From: Lepus europaeus
Lineage: Eukaryota; Chordata; Mammalia; Lagomorpha; Leporidae
Direction: 5' to 3'
NCBI RefSeq assembly: GCF_033115175.1
Contig: NC_084838.1
Coordinates: 40,217,468 to 40,281,467 of the forward strand
Length of the DNA: 64,000 bases
The notes under the pieces were generated by a model, which was not told where the DNA came from, did no database searches, and was given only the letters and a program-made list of their open reading frames with translations. Shown one piece after another: positions 21,100 to 33,149 of the stretch. Position 1 is the stretch's first letter; each line of letters begins with the position of its first letter. Position numbers and translations under genes: made by a program.

Positions 21100-24000
21100 A
21101 CCGAAAGGAATCCTCATCGAGAACGGGACACAGGCCGCGGCCTGGGGGTGCTGCTTCCTGCCGCTCCCTTGTGAGAGTCGCCGACGGTGAAGACTGGGAA
21201 GGCAGCGAAGGCGGTGAGGGGAGGGTGTCAGCGAAGCGGGGTTTGGCTCTAGGACGAGTGAGCCACGATGGAGAAGGGGGCTGGCGCGGGGCCGGGCAGG
21301 CCAGGAGTGGGGCGCCCACTAAAGCCGAAGAGGAGACAGGGCCAGATCCTGCAGGGTTTGAAGCCCAGCGGGAACCGCCCAACTTTGCACGCGGGAGGGT
21401 TCAACACCAAGGCTTGGGAAGCTCCGCGGCGAGCGTGTGGATCGCGCACGGAGGCGGCAGGAGCGGAACCCCGCGAGTAGTCTGTTGCCCCAGCCCAGAC
21501 TGGAAGGAGAATCGTGGCTGAGTCCGGGGGCGGCGGCGTGAAGAGCACTGCACCCGGGTTTTTGGGTAGCTTGCTGAGGGCTCAGCTGGGAGCGGGAGCC
21601 AGAGCGGCGGCCGCAGCCTGTGCAAAAACGCACGTCCCACGCCTGCCGCCAGGTGTCGCTGCGGCCTCGGGGAAGCGCGAGAGGCGGCCGCGTCCCGCGC
21701 CAGGAGGTGCTCCCGGCGGACAGACCCCCAGACCCGGCGCGGCGTGCGCCTCCTCTTGCCACACACCGGCCTCCCTCATCCCACCACACACCGCCATATC
21801 AGCTTCCTGCGCGCTGGGCCCCAGGTGTGGACCCCGCACCCCGCACCCGTTAGCTGCAGCACCGCCGACGGCAGCCTCCGTGTCCCCGGGGACGAGGGGA
21901 CGCTGGTCTCGCGTGGAGCGCCCTTCAACCTGGCAGAAGGAGGCTGAGCCTGGGGCACTGGGGCAATCGGAGCTCAAGTCAGCCTACCGAGACGCCGCCG
22001 ATCTCGACGCCCGTCCGTCTAGCTCCCTGGCGGGGTGTGAGCGCCGGGGGGCGGCCCCTAGAGCACCACACCTCGGCCAGGCCTAGCTTCGGCGCTGGCG
22101 GAGGGGCCACCCTGACGTCCCCACCCCCAGACTTCGTCGCACCGACTAGCTCTTGCTCCGCGCCCACCGCTCTCATCCGGATCCGCGGCCTGGAGGGAGG
22201 ACGTCCACTGGGGGTGGCTGCGCGCGGGCCCTCAGGCGGGCACGGTCTCTGCGTGCGTCCCTAAGCCCAGCCGACCCTCTCTGAGCCTCGGCCCAGGCTG
22301 ACCCCTGCCGGCTATACGGAGGGGATTCCGTGGCCACGGAAGTGAAAGTGAAAAGCCCCGGCCGTGGCGGGAAGGAGGTTTTTCCTCTGCAGTGGGAGTC
22401 CCCGAGGCATTTGTTGGGAAAGGGCCCGGGCGCTCCAGGCAGCCTAGTGGGGAACGGGGTGAGGAAACGGCGAGACACGGCCCTCTCCTCCCCTCGCCCT
22501 CAGTCCTAGAGCGATTCCCCGGAGGGCCAAGGCCCAGGGATTATGGGTCAAAGGTCAGGTGGAAAATCCGCGGGGTGTGTGTGTTGGGGGGGGGCGTCCT
22601 CTGGTTCTGCGCCCCTGGCGTGGCCCCTCTTCGTCGCGCTCCTGCACGGTCGCAGACGTCGATCGGGGTGTCTAACCTTAGTCTCCCAGGTTGCAGCCAG
22701 CCAGAGAGCCGGGGTAGGGGGTGGGGGCCGAGTGCAGGGAGGCCCGGGCCGCCGGAGGGAGGAAGGACAGAGGGCTGAAGCTCCAGCGCCGAGCGCTCCG
22801 GAGCTGCCGTCCAGGCAGTGGAGGCTTCTCCCCAGGCCGCGGGTCCCCAGGGGTTGAGCCCGGAGACCGGAGCGGCAGCGGTGTCACCACAGACATGGTG
22901 GGAGTCGAGAGCCAGTGCTCCCAGCCTGGTCCATCCCCCGACCGTGGAAGCGCCGAGTCCCCTGCCCCCCCCCCCGCGCCGGGGGTTTGTGTGTTTGTGA
23001 CTGCAAGGGGGGGGGGGGTGTCGTTGCTGGGGGCAGTAGGGATAGGGGCGGAGCCCGCTGGCGTCTTCAGCCCCAAGTGGGGGCTGCGGGGGGGCTCTGG
23101 CTCGCGCTCCTTTCCCGGGGATGCCAGAGTGAGGACCCCGAGAGTTGGCCCCGGGCGTGTCAGGGTGTCGGTGTAAGACCGCGAGGGCCTGAACGTGCGG
23201 GAGTGTGCGCAAGCAGAGACCTGGCCAAGGCGGAGTGAGGGAGTGTGAAGGAGAGATCCCGGGGGGTGGGTGCGCGCCCAGCCGCCCTACGGGAGGGGGC
23301 GGTGTGGGTGTGGATGTGTGTGCGCGCGCGTCTGTGAGACCCACGGCCGGGGCTGCGCGTGAAGCACGGGGGCCACAGCCGTCTGGAGGGCGCGCTCGAG
23401 AAAGGGCGAACGCGCGGTGGCCACGCGTGCCAGAGCGGGCGAGTGTGCCAGCGGAGGGGGGGGAGAGCGCGTGCCTGTGCGGGGCGAGTGTGACTGGGGG
23501 GGGGGGGGACACAAGGCCTGCGCAGGGCAAGCGTGCCCCCGAGAGCGGGTCGCGCGTGCCAGGCTCGGGGGCGTGCCAAGGCGGGGGAGCGCGGGGGCCG
23601 CGGCGGGGAGGGGTCGTGGCGCGCGGCCGCGGAGGCGCGGGGAGACAAGGCAAGAGGGGGAGGGGAGCGAGGGCGCGCGCGGCCGAGCGGGCGCCCGCGG
23701 TCACATGGGCGAGGGAAGGAGGGAGGGAGCGCGCGAGGGAGGGAGGAGGATGGGGGGGTTAAAGCCGCCGAGCGCCGAGGAGCCGGTGCAGAGCGGGCGG
23801 CGGCGGCGGCAGCAGCGGAGGCGGCGGCTCCAGCCGGCGCGGCGCGGCGCGGCGCGGGGCTCGGCAGTGGGATCCGGCGGCGGTGCGAGCTCCGCGCTCC
23901 CTGCCTCGCTCCCTGCCAGGGGCGGTCGAAGGGCGCGGCGCGGAGCCCCGGTGGCCCGAGGGCGCGGTGAGTACCCCGCGGCGGAGCGCGCGCGGCCGGA

Positions 24001-24100
24001 CCCTCGAACCCTGGCAGACCGACACGACCCGCGGCCCTCGTGCGCGCGGGGAGTGAGGGGACACGCGTGGGCCTGCGGCTGGGGGAGACAGGAAAGTTCA
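21100..24100 (+). promoter_or_regulatory. CNTFR: CNTFR CpG domain and main promoter
   Basis: About 3 kb of very GC- and CpG-rich, SINE-free sequence with many GC boxes and no convincing TATA box. It ends at noncoding exon 1 of CNTFR. The many long open frames on both strands here (for example 22541-23704 minus) are proline/arginine/alanine-rich artefacts of composition. The start site is probably near 23770-23800. Confidence 0.75.
23771..23966 (+). other. CNTFR: CNTFR noncoding exon 1 (5' UTR)
   Basis: GC-rich exon ending at the strong donor GCG|GTGAGTA (GT 23967-23968). It carries (GGC)n near 23797-23812 and a (GGCGC)n run around 23837-23857. The 5' boundary is estimated. It would join across a roughly 18.9-kb intron to the ATG exon. 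An alternative first exon may exist near 34.5 kb. Confidence 0.65.
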
Positions 24101-24182
24101 CGAGAAACTTTGCCAGTAAACTCGGGGGCAGGGGCGCAGGAGAAGCGACCCCCCCCACGTCCGGGCGCGCTAGGGGTTGGGC

Positions 24183-24207
24183 GTGGTGGTGGTGGTGGTG
24201 GTGGTGG
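24183..24207 (+). repeat. CNTFR: (GGT)n microsatellite
   Basis: About eight GGT units some 215 bases into CNTFR intron 1. Confidence 0.9.
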
Positions 24208-24439
24208 GGCCGGACAATCGGCTGGAGGGAGGTGGCCGGGCGGCTTGTCCTAGTGTCCCTGTGCTCCTCACCCCTCAGCCGCACAGCGCAGGGTCTGGGA
24301 AAATTCTTGGGCTTGGGGCGGGGAGGGGGGTGGGTGGGTCGCAGCAGCCCCCAGGCGCCCAAAGGTGGCTTCAAAGCGCTCCAGGGTGTGAACGGACGGT
24401 TGCGCGTCTGCCAGTGCATGTGTGTCCATGTGAATCTGC

Positions 24440-24461
24440 CTGTGTGTGTGTGTGTGTGTGT
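24440..24461 (+). repeat. CNTFR: (TG)n microsatellite
   Basis: About 11 TG units, followed by several hundred bases of loosely GTGTCTC-rich sequence to about 25020. Confidence 0.85.
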
Positions 24462-25379
24462 CGCCGTGAGCCTGCCTGGGGTTTTCTCGTGGGTCCGCTT
24501 GGATGTATCTCCATGCAGTGGGTCTCCTCCAGTGTGTCTCTTTGTAAGTCCTGGTTTGTGTAAGTCCGCGTGTGGTGTATCCCCAAGTGTCTCTTTGTGA
24601 ATGTGCCCGTGGGTGTCTCCCCTAGTGCGGCTCTGTGCGCGCCCAGCCGGCCTGGGTGTCCCTGTGCGGCTCGGCTCGGAGTAGTGTGTCTCCCCGTGCG
24701 TGGGGGCTGGGCCGCGGGGGAGGTCACCAGACGGACAGTTCTCCTGCTCGGCTCCGCTCTGCTCTCCTCTCCTCTCCCGAGCCTCTCTCCTCCAGCGTCT
24801 TGCTCGCTTGCTCGCTCCCTCGGCCCCCTCCCCCCTCAGTAGCTTCAGGCGGGCAGGACTATTTCACGCCTTGTTGAAAATTCAGGATTTTCTTTCTCTT
24901 TCCGTCTAGCCCGTCTCTTTGAGAAGCGTCTGTGTGTGTCTGTGCGGCTGGCAGCTTGTCTGCAACACTGTGTGTGTGTGCGTGCCGCTGTAGGAGTGTG
25001 TCTGTAACACCAGTTGTTTTGCCTCTAATATTGATATACTTGTGGCTGTGTCACTTAGGTGACACTGAGGTGGCAAGCATCTGACGTGCTAGGTGTGCCT
25101 GTGCATTTGTAATTGTTGTGTGTCCAGGGGGCCTGAAATACTGACATATTCTTGTGTGTCTAACTCTGGGCATGATGATGTGCCATTGGGTGGTGGGGGT
25201 GGGGTTGGAACCACTGGCTCTGTAGGGCCAGCCAGGCTTTGGGGAGTGGAGGGTCTGTGTGTCCCGAACTGTGTCTTTCTGTGTATCCACTGTCACAACC
25301 CACACAAATCCCCTCAGCTGGCTTCGGGGTCGCCTGATCAGGATTGGGTGGATGGAGCTGAGGTTCTCGCTGTGTGAGA

Positions 25380-26330
25380 ACTGATGCTCCCCAGTGGAGC
25401 CCCTGAGCCTGTGCGAGAATGGGAGCTGAAAGTTCACTCTGAAGAGTTCCTGGGGCTCTAGAATTCATGCTCAGATCCACACTGGGAAACTTACACTCAT
25501 TCCGGGGGCGTGGGGTTTCCACTCATAAGGGCTCATATTCACTCTTACGTTCTGGGGTTCAAATCCAGATACACACCCCAGCTCTGGGAGGACACACGCA
25601 CATTTCTGTCCCGTTAGCTCGTGGATTTACACTGAGAGCTGGCGTCCATCCTCCGAGTCTCACTGTGGTCTGGCGCCCGTGCCTCGGTCCCACTAAGACT
25701 GCAGTGACACAGACTCACGTTCTGGGTCCAATCCTCAGCCACACTCAGACTGACAGGGAGACCTGGGGCTTCCACTGAACTCAAGGACTCACACAGGGGA
25801 CTCACACTCACGCTCAGAGTTATGCGTCCATGCTGGGGCTCACTCAGATTCATCCTAGGATCTTGGGGTCCACACTTAGACTCCTGTGGGAACGCCCAGG
25901 GTCAGGTCACACTTAGCATCCCTTCAACTCACGTGAACCCGAGTGCAGCTCACATCAGCTTCCCATTTGGATCTCAGAACTCACACTCAGGCTGGCACGA
26001 GGGCTCTCGGATTCTCACTCCAAGTGTTCGCACTCAGATGTACGTGGAGTGCATAGTCAGGACCCCCGTGAACACACTCCCCTTCGCTCACTCAGAATGC
26101 CCCAGAGCCCAGGCTTGCACGGGAGCTCTGCTGCTTGCACGGACTTGTTGGGAATCCTGGGTCTCACACTTCAGTCCTGGAGCTCAGGTTCAGACCCACC
26201 GAGTCTTGCAGTCAGATGTTCCCCGGGCACTTGGGGTCACATGCAGACTGATGTTAAATCTGGGTTATCACTGAAGCTAAACTTACATCCATCCTGGGGC
26301 TCGCACTCAGACCACACTCAGGACAACTGG
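25380..26330. repeat. CNTFR: Diverged minisatellite-like block (CTCACACTCAG-type units)
   Basis: The phrase 'ctcacactcag' or close variants, with 'ctggggctc/cttggggtc', recurs every few tens of bases through this block. Examples are near 25798, 25840, 25980 and 26300. No single exact period is visible by eye. Confidence 0.5.
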
Positions 26331-28794
26331 GGTGAGGAACAGAGACCTGTCTTCTTCAAGGGTGGAGGGGGTGTGCAATACACATCTGGTCACACCCTCA
26401 CCTGGGTTGTGCAGGGATGCACAGGTCGGGGTCTGGGGAGAGGTGGGGATCCAGTGACCCAGTCAGCCTCCCTGTCTTGCCTTACGCAAGGAGGCTAGGC
26501 TCCTAGCAGGAGAGCAGAGCAGGTTGTTGGCGACATGAACCCTGGACATCCCATCTGTGGCAGGGAGGGCCGGGTGTGGGGAAATACGACTCACGGTGCC
26601 CCAGGACGTCTCCGCGCCCCATCCCAGGATGGGAAGTTTACAAAGACTGACCTGATGAGGAAGTAGACCTCTGGCTGCCGTGGTCATTCCAGAATGTTGA
26701 ATCTGGAATTCTGAGAGAGATGGAATCTGCAGTGAGAAGGTAGCCGGCGGCAGAAGGCTGGACTGGACCCACCCTCTCTTCAGTACCTTCTCTGGACTGG
26801 AGAGGGCCAGAGGCTCTGTTACGTTCTAGCTCACAGGGTTTCCCAGAATGCCCCATGAGCCCTTATCCTGTTTTCAAGGTGTGCCCAGAAAGGCAAAAGC
26901 CCTGGGGGACCTGGCTTGCAGCCAGCCCTGGGATTCCACCTGCCTGGGGGACAGAGGTGGACTTTACATGCCTTCCTGCTGGGGAGACCAGCGGGTGGGG
27001 CTGCATGAGGTCCATTAGCTCCCCACGGGAGCCTGCACTGTAGGGGCCTGGCGCTGCAGCACCCCCTACAGATGCCTGGGCTGTAACTGCTTGAGGCCCT
27101 GAAGGAGACACGTGCTCTACAGCCCCCCTTTGGGGGTAGTGGGCTTGGAAGCAAGGCGCCCTGCTCTCTGCCCCCCCATGGCGAGTTGAAGTGTAAATGA
27201 ATCGGAAACATATGGAGTGGATTTTCTTTGAAATGCAGATGGGTTGGGGGGGGGACCATGTGTGCCTGGTTTGGGGGGGGTCCTGGAGAGCAAGGAGGCT
27301 GAGAGGAGAGAGCTGACCCCTCCTCCAGACCCGCCGTGGGGTGTGGGAGTGGGGAAGACCTCAGCTGTGTAAACTCCTGTGGCCCTGGATGACCACACCC
27401 ACACGGGCTCCCAGCTTCCTGTGGGGAGAGCCGAGGAGGCAAGTGGTCCCTGTGGGTGGGGAGTGCTGAGGTCATCCTCCTCAGTCCTGTGACAGGACAG
27501 GGACTCCCAGGCCCCGGGGCGGTCGCTGTCCTCCAGCACGTTCTGCCTATGCTGTCCCTGCAGGACAGTCAGCAGTGTCGCAGAGGACATGCTCCAAGCC
27601 CTGTGGGACCCCGGGCCTGGGTCTGCCTCCCGCATCACTGCGCCCCTGCCTCTGGCACAGGGCCCGTATGCAGCAAGAGGGGAGTATGGAGTGAACCCTA
27701 TCTCTTTTTCTCAGCCATCGCACTGGGTGCTCCCTGTGGGCATGCCCATGTCCCTGGCTTCCTGGCAGAGTAGGTAGTCAGGAAGTGCTGGGGAATGCAC
27801 GCAGGAAGAGCAAACCCTCTGGGGTCTGTGGCTTGAGACCCGCCAGCCCCTGTTGTGCACCCCTCTGTGGCTCAAAGGGACCTTGAGTGGTAATGCAGGC
27901 TAGACTCTAGGAAGTACTTCCCTTCACTGAGGAAAGGAGTATGGAGGATAAATGTCTTCTACCTTGGAACGGTCTAGATGAGAGGACCCTGGGGCAGGGC
28001 TGTCATCTTGATTCTCTGACAGGTCAGCGGTCAACTGCCATCTCCCAACAACGGGCTTGTTCAGGAGGTAGCAAAGTCCTTGTCTCCCCACATAGTTGCA
28101 AGTGTGACCGTGCTGTCTCCAGACCTGGGTTTCCTGGACTCTAGCTGAGGGAGTGAACTCTGTCTCTGAGCCTTCAGGTCTGGGCTCAGAGGCTCTGTAG
28201 CTGTCGTGGTTATTAATGTCTGGCTGAGAACCTGGGGTTCAGATCCTAAAAATACTCTGTCCTGCCCAGGAGCTGCGGGTGTGAGCAGTTGTAGCAGTGG
28301 CTACGTCCTGGTGGATCAGAGACAGAGGGAGAGACTCACACACTCATTAAGAGCCAGAAAAGACTTGGGAGAGTGTGTGAGTGTGGGGAAACTGAGGCAG
28401 TATGGGTGGGAGAGGAGTCAGAGCCTTTGGCTGCTAAATCCGGTAAATCTGTTGACACTGCGGAGAGTTCCTTTCTTCAGTCTGGAGAGATGTCCAGTAT
28501 CAGACATAAAAATCAAGCGGTCAATAGGAGCCATTTCAGTCCAGCCTCAGGATGCTCCAAATAAGTGTGTGGCAAAGGAGACAAAATCTTCTTGCCCACG
28601 TTCCCTTTTCTGAGCCACTGGCCCGTCGCTGCCTCCTCAGAGCCCTTCCTTGCGGCCAGAACCCCAGTGAGGATCTTCAGCCCCACCCCCCTTTTTGTAG
28701 GCCCCTGCCCCACTTCTGACTCTCAGGCCTTTCCCCAGAGGAAGGGACCTGCATGGTGGTCCCGAAAAGGCACGAGAAGCCCAGAGTCAGAGGG

Positions 28795-28865
28795 CAGATG
28801 CCTTGTGACCTTGGCCCGCCAGCTGACCTTTCTGGGCCCCTCTGTGAAATCGTGGGACGGTATGG
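28795..28865 (+). repeat. CNTFR: MIR fragment
   Basis: 'cttgtgaccttggcccgcc' then 'tctgggcccctctgtgaaat' resembles the MIR core. Confidence 0.45.
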
Positions 28866-28924
28866 GGGGTGGGGTGGGGCTGGGCCCTGGCCCAGGCCTG
28901 GAGAAAAGGCAGTTTTGGCACCCA

Positions 28925-29060
28925 TCCAGGCCCCTGACGTCAATGACTCTCCAAATAATGGAATCAATATTGGGGGTGGGGGGCAAGCGTGAACCAGGCC
29001 CCAGCGATTAGAAACAGATCAGCACAAACCCGCAGCTGATTCTGATAGAGCTGCCTTGAA
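28925..29060. promoter_or_regulatory. CNTFR: Candidate regulatory patch with perfect CRE
   Basis: A palindromic cAMP-response element TGACGTCA at 28935-28942 is followed by AT-rich sequence ('ccaaataatggaatcaatat', 'gcgattagaaacagatc') unlike the GC-rich surroundings. It lies in CNTFR intron 1. Confidence 0.4.
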
Positions 29061-29607
29061 GCTCCAGGGTGGGAGGCCTGGAAGGAGGTGGACCTGGGGG
29101 GTGGCCTCAGGAATGAAAAGGCGGAGCTATCAAGTGTCCAGCTTGAGGGTCTAGAAGTGGGCAGGGCCTCAGGCTGCCAGGGTTGGAGTGATGAGGAGGG
29201 GGCCTGTGCCCTGGTCCCTTCCTCCTCTGAGCCTACAGGGTTCCAAGGCCAGGCGACATTTGTGGATGGAGATTTCTCTCAAGCCAGTGAATGATGAAGA
29301 GTGAGCAAGGGACGTTCATCTCCCTGCATCCAGACTTAGGTCCCTGGGCCATGTCAGGAGTCACAGGTTATGGGCAGTTATGGGGAGAGAGCTCTGAGTG
29401 AGACCTAAGCGAGATGATCTTCGCTTGGAGCGCCAAGGGCATTAATCCAAACTAGAGAGACAGGTGTCCTTCCTCAGCCCGGGAGCTTGGCCTCCGCCAT
29501 CAGCTCACATTCTCTCAACCTCCTAGAAGCCAGCAGGTGAGGGTGGAGGGGCTAGCCTGGCGGCAGCTGACAAAAAACAGGAAGAAGCACGGAGTGGGGG
29601 GGGGGGG

Positions 29608-29660
29608 AGCGGCTGTAATTACGGGGCATTTATTATTAATCAGATGAAATTGCTGGAAGC
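29608..29660. promoter_or_regulatory. CNTFR: Candidate homeodomain-site cluster
   Basis: TAATTA (29616-29621) and ATTAATCA (29635-29642) sit close together in an AT-rich patch that is non-repetitive apart from the G run before it. Function is inferred only. Confidence 0.35.
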
Positions 29661-30244
29661 AGCTGGTGTAATGTGCGTAGTGATACAGACTCTGCACGCT
29701 TCCCCAACACGCATGCATACACACACACACGCGCGCGCCACACACAGCCCAAGCCTTGCTCGCTTTCACAGTTTTCTTGCCAAGGTCAGATGGGACTACA
29801 TGTGTCTCTGTGTCTGTGCTTATCAGCGTGGATCTGTTCTTTTAGCTCAGCTGGTTCCCCTCCTCTGCCTTTTTGGTCTCCTTTGCTGACTAGCTCTCGC
29901 ATTCTTTGGCTCGCTGTGTGTCTCCCCGTCTCTGACTCTCCCTCTGTCTCCATGTGTCTGTGTCTGTCGCTGTGAGCCAGCTTGTTTCTAGCAGTTTGTT
30001 TCAGTTTCTGGATGACACCACCTGGGTGGCGGGTGTCTCTGCATCTCCGGGCAGGACTGGGGGTGTGAAGTCCCTCTCTCATGCATATACATTGAGGCAC
30101 CTACTCTGTAGTACGTTTGCCTGGTGCACCTGGGAACTGTTTTGGGGAGGGCAATTGGTTCTGAGGATCTCCTGGAGTCTTGCAGAAGGTGAGGCGTCTG
30201 TTGGGTGGACGGCATCTGTAGAAGCAGCAGTGGTTTTCAAGATA

Positions 30245-30400
30245 CCCCTGAGTTTGGTGCCAGCTCCCTTGCTAACTACAAACTGTGTAACCTTGGGCAA
30301 GCTGGCATTCTCTCTGAGCCTCAGTTTCCTCCTCTGTAAAACCGATGACAACCGGCTTACCTCCAAAGGTTGTTTGCATGATTCCATACCAATTGTAAGG
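30245..30400 (+). repeat. CNTFR: MIR element
   Basis: 'actgtgtaaccttgggcaag', 'gcctcagtttcctcctctg' and 'aaggttgtttgcatgattc' follow the MIR consensus. Confidence 0.8.
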
Positions 30401-30481
30401 TGAATGAGAGCTACTCAAGGACTGTTGCTGTTACTACTGGTGGGAAAGACACTGCACAGGTAGATGAGAGTTCTTCAGAGG

Positions 30482-30735
30482 CAAATTGGTGTAGCAGAAG
30501 AGTTTTGGAGCTAGATACGGACTCAGCTTTAGGCTCTGAGCCTGATCGGCTCTGTGGTCTTCGGCAAGTTACTTAGCCTCCTTGAATCTTGGTTTTCTCA
30601 ACTGTCAAATGGGAAGAATAATAGACCCTGCTTCGTGGAGAAGTCATGAGGATTAAATGAAATCATGCGTATGAAGTGCCTAACACATATTCTGGCACCT
30701 AACAGATACTCAATAAATCACAGTGGTGATATAAG
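30482..30735 (+). repeat. CNTFR: MIR element, near full length
   Basis: Runs from 'gtagcagaagagttttggag' through 'ggcaagttacttagcctcc' and 'catgaggattaaatgaaatc' to 'cagatactcaataaatc'. Confidence 0.85.
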
Positions 30736-31337
30736 GGAGAGGATGTTATGATGGGGGATGTTCATGTCATGCTTGTGACCCTGTCTCTGTGTGAGTGTGT
30801 GTGTGTGCAGAATGTGTGTACTGTGGGGGCCTGCAAATTAGTGGTGTGAAGATTTGGAGTTGTCTGTGGGTGGTGTCAGGGCCCTGGCTTCTGGCCTCCC
30901 TTTGTTCCTGTGGTCCAACACTTGCAAAGTTAGCAAGGGACACTGGAGAAGTCTGTACCAGCCCCAGCTTTTCCCCTTGCAGACATCTCCCTGCTGCCTG
31001 CCTCGGTCTCCCCTTCTCACAGTGGGGTTGTGAGTATGAAACGAGCTCTGAGTTGGACTGAGGACCGTGGCTCTTCTGTGACCTCTGACTTGTGCCCTTT
31101 GCCCTTCTAGAATTCAGCCTTGTCGCATCATCCCGCCCCCTTGGTTTTGGAAGTCCCAGGAAGAGTTTGGTCTGGAGGAGGAGGAGGAGGGCATTGATGC
31201 ACTTGGTGCAGCCAGTGGTGAAGAGGTGGGTACTGGGAGCCCAGCAGGGCAGCGCAGCCCCAGGGCATCAGGAGCTACACTGGGGTGGCAGGGGTGGGGG
31301 GTGTGAGTATGGGAGGACCTGAGAGCTCTTCCTTCTG

Positions 31338-31668
31338 TTAAAAAAAAATTTCCTTTTTTTTTTTTTTTTTTGAAAGGAAAGAGAGAAAGACAAAGACAGA
31401 GATTTTCCACTCCTGGTTCACTCCTCAAATGCCTGCGACAGCTAGGGCTGGGCCAGACCAAAGCCAGGAGCCAAGAATTTAATCTGGGTCTCCCATGTGG
31501 GTGGCAGGGATCCAAGTACTTGAGCCATCCACTGCTGTCGCCCCGGATGTGCATTAGCAGGAAGCCGGAGCGGAAGTGGAGCAGCTGGGACTTGAACCAA
31601 GTACTCCAGTCTGGGGTGTGGGCATCCTAAATGGCAACTGAACTGCTGCCCCAAACACCTGCCCTGAG
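31338..31668 (-). repeat. CNTFR: CSINE
   Basis: Reverse copy with a poly(T) start (about 31352-31371), 'gcaggaagccggagcggaag' and the head complement 'ccccaaacacctgccctg'. It is the only CSINE in intron 1. Confidence 0.87.
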
Positions 31669-31744
31669 ATCCCTTTCTTCTGCTCACCTGTTCTTTTTCT
31701 GGAAGTTCTGGTGTCAGCCTAGCTGGGACTTTTTCTGTCCCCAT

Positions 31745-31830
31745 GACGGGCCCAGAGAAGGGAAGAGACTCACCCATGGTCACACAGGCAAGGGCAAAAC
31801 TGAGACAGGAAACTGGGCTGTACACGGAGG
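31745..31830 (-). repeat. CNTFR: MIR fragment
   Basis: 'agagactcacccatggtcac' followed by 'acaggcaagg' resembles the reverse MIR core. Confidence 0.45.
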
Positions 31831-33149
31831 AGGGCTGAATCCCAGATGTTAGAGTGTGTTTGCATTTTAGTGTCCTCAGGTTCCCTCTCTGTCCCCAAAA
31901 CCTCCCTCTGGCTCGATTGGGGGAGCAGCTGGGCTTGGAGGAGATGGGATGGGGGGTCAGAAGGTCCAGAATCTTCTGGGGCCAGCTGTGGGGCTGAGCC
32001 TGACTCTCCCTGCCTCTCATTCAGGCCAGGCAAGGCCCCTGGATTGGCAGCCCGGGGGTGGGGGCGTCCAAGGAATCGAGGCACTGGAGCGGAACGGAAG
32101 GGCCTATTGTCCAAAACCCGCCAGAGGCCCACAAAGGCCAGGCCGGCTTTTCATCTCCACTCCCAAACAGACTGGCCATTTTCCCGGCCGGAGGTTTTTT
32201 TTTTGGGGGGTGGGGGCACTGATTGGGGTGTTGTTGAGGGTGGAGTAGGGTACCCCTGGCTAGCACATGGCCATAAAAAGGGCTTAAGATGGTGTTGAGG
32301 CCCAGGAGGGGAGAGAGGAAAGGGTGGCGTGGAGCGTTGAGCTTTCCACCTCACTATTCCCAGAGGCTCCAAGGCCATGCAGTGGGCTGTCTGGTAGAAG
32401 TGCAGGCTAGCATGGGGTTAGGGGATGGACTTACAGAATAATACATCATATGTATGAGAGGGACACCTGGGAGAAGTCTCATGGCTTACTGGGAAAGTGG
32501 GCTGCTGAGCCACGAGGCCATGCAATCCTCCCCTTCAGGGAGCTGGGACAGGGCCTAGAGAAGATGGCCAGCGGACATGAGCTCTCTGCAGCAAGAGGGA
32601 TTGAGACCAGACAGCAGAAAGGACTTCCTGCCAGTGAACAGTAGCTCAGATGCCCTGACCCTGTCCCTGGGGAGACAGGGGAGCTGGAGAACACCCCAGA
32701 GGCTCAGGCCGAAACAGCTTCTGCGGGGGCCGAGGAAGCTCAGGAGGGAGGACTTGGCCGTTCTGTCCACCCTCCCCCGGCAGCACCTCCAGCACCACTT
32801 TAAAAACAGCTTTTTAATTTAACAAAGTGGATGAAAAACTGTTTTTGGAAATAAAAGGTACCTGCTGTCTCCCAAGCCAGCACTCAGTGCTTGCAGAGAT
32901 GCGCTCTCCGGGTTTCTCCCGGCTCCTTGCCTCTGTCTCTCTCAGTCTTTGCTCTTCAGGGGCCCCCATCGCCCCCTCTCCCCATCTTAGCCTCCACAGG
33001 AGCCTCACCCTCTGCCTTGGGGTGCCTGAATCACCATCTATGCCTCCTCCCGTCTTCCCTCTCTCGGTCTCTCTCTTCCGGGGCCGACTCTCTCTTCGGA
33101 TTCGTCTCTGTCTCCCAGCCTGTCTCAGTCTCTGTCTCCCTCCGCCCCC

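Larger units (their letters stand above)
3701..21100. other. Intergenic region RPP25L-CNTFR, repeat-dense
   Basis: About 17 kb with no recognisable protein-coding exon. It contains 16 CSINE copies, an MLT1 LTR, L2, L1M and MIR fragments, which are listed separately. Unique stretches without a gene include 4680-5700 (nothing seen), 8530-9260 (possible L2 remainder plus a CTCF-like site at 8926), 10670-12460 (octamer/RFX module near 11.3 kb, then a pyrimidine-rich low-complexity block 11520-11930), 13140-14040 (nothing but a CA repeat), 15270-18000 (mostly unique, GC-moderate, no exon recognised) and 18700-20700 (AT-rich patch 18890-19330, then CpG-rich sequence 19950-20400). Confidence 0.7.

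Noticed and set aside
23748-23766. TTAAAG as a TATA box for CNTFR
   Set aside because: Poor match in a GC-rich island with no supporting initiator; a TATA-less CpG promoter is more likely.
22541-24419. Long minus-strand open frames of 387 and 419 codons over the CNTFR CpG domain
   Set aside because: Composition is Pro/Arg/Ala-rich with no domain or conserved motif; such frames are expected in CpG islands.
25380-26330. CRISPR-like spaced repeats
   Set aside because: Units are highly diverged and irregularly spaced in a mammalian intron; it is a decayed minisatellite.
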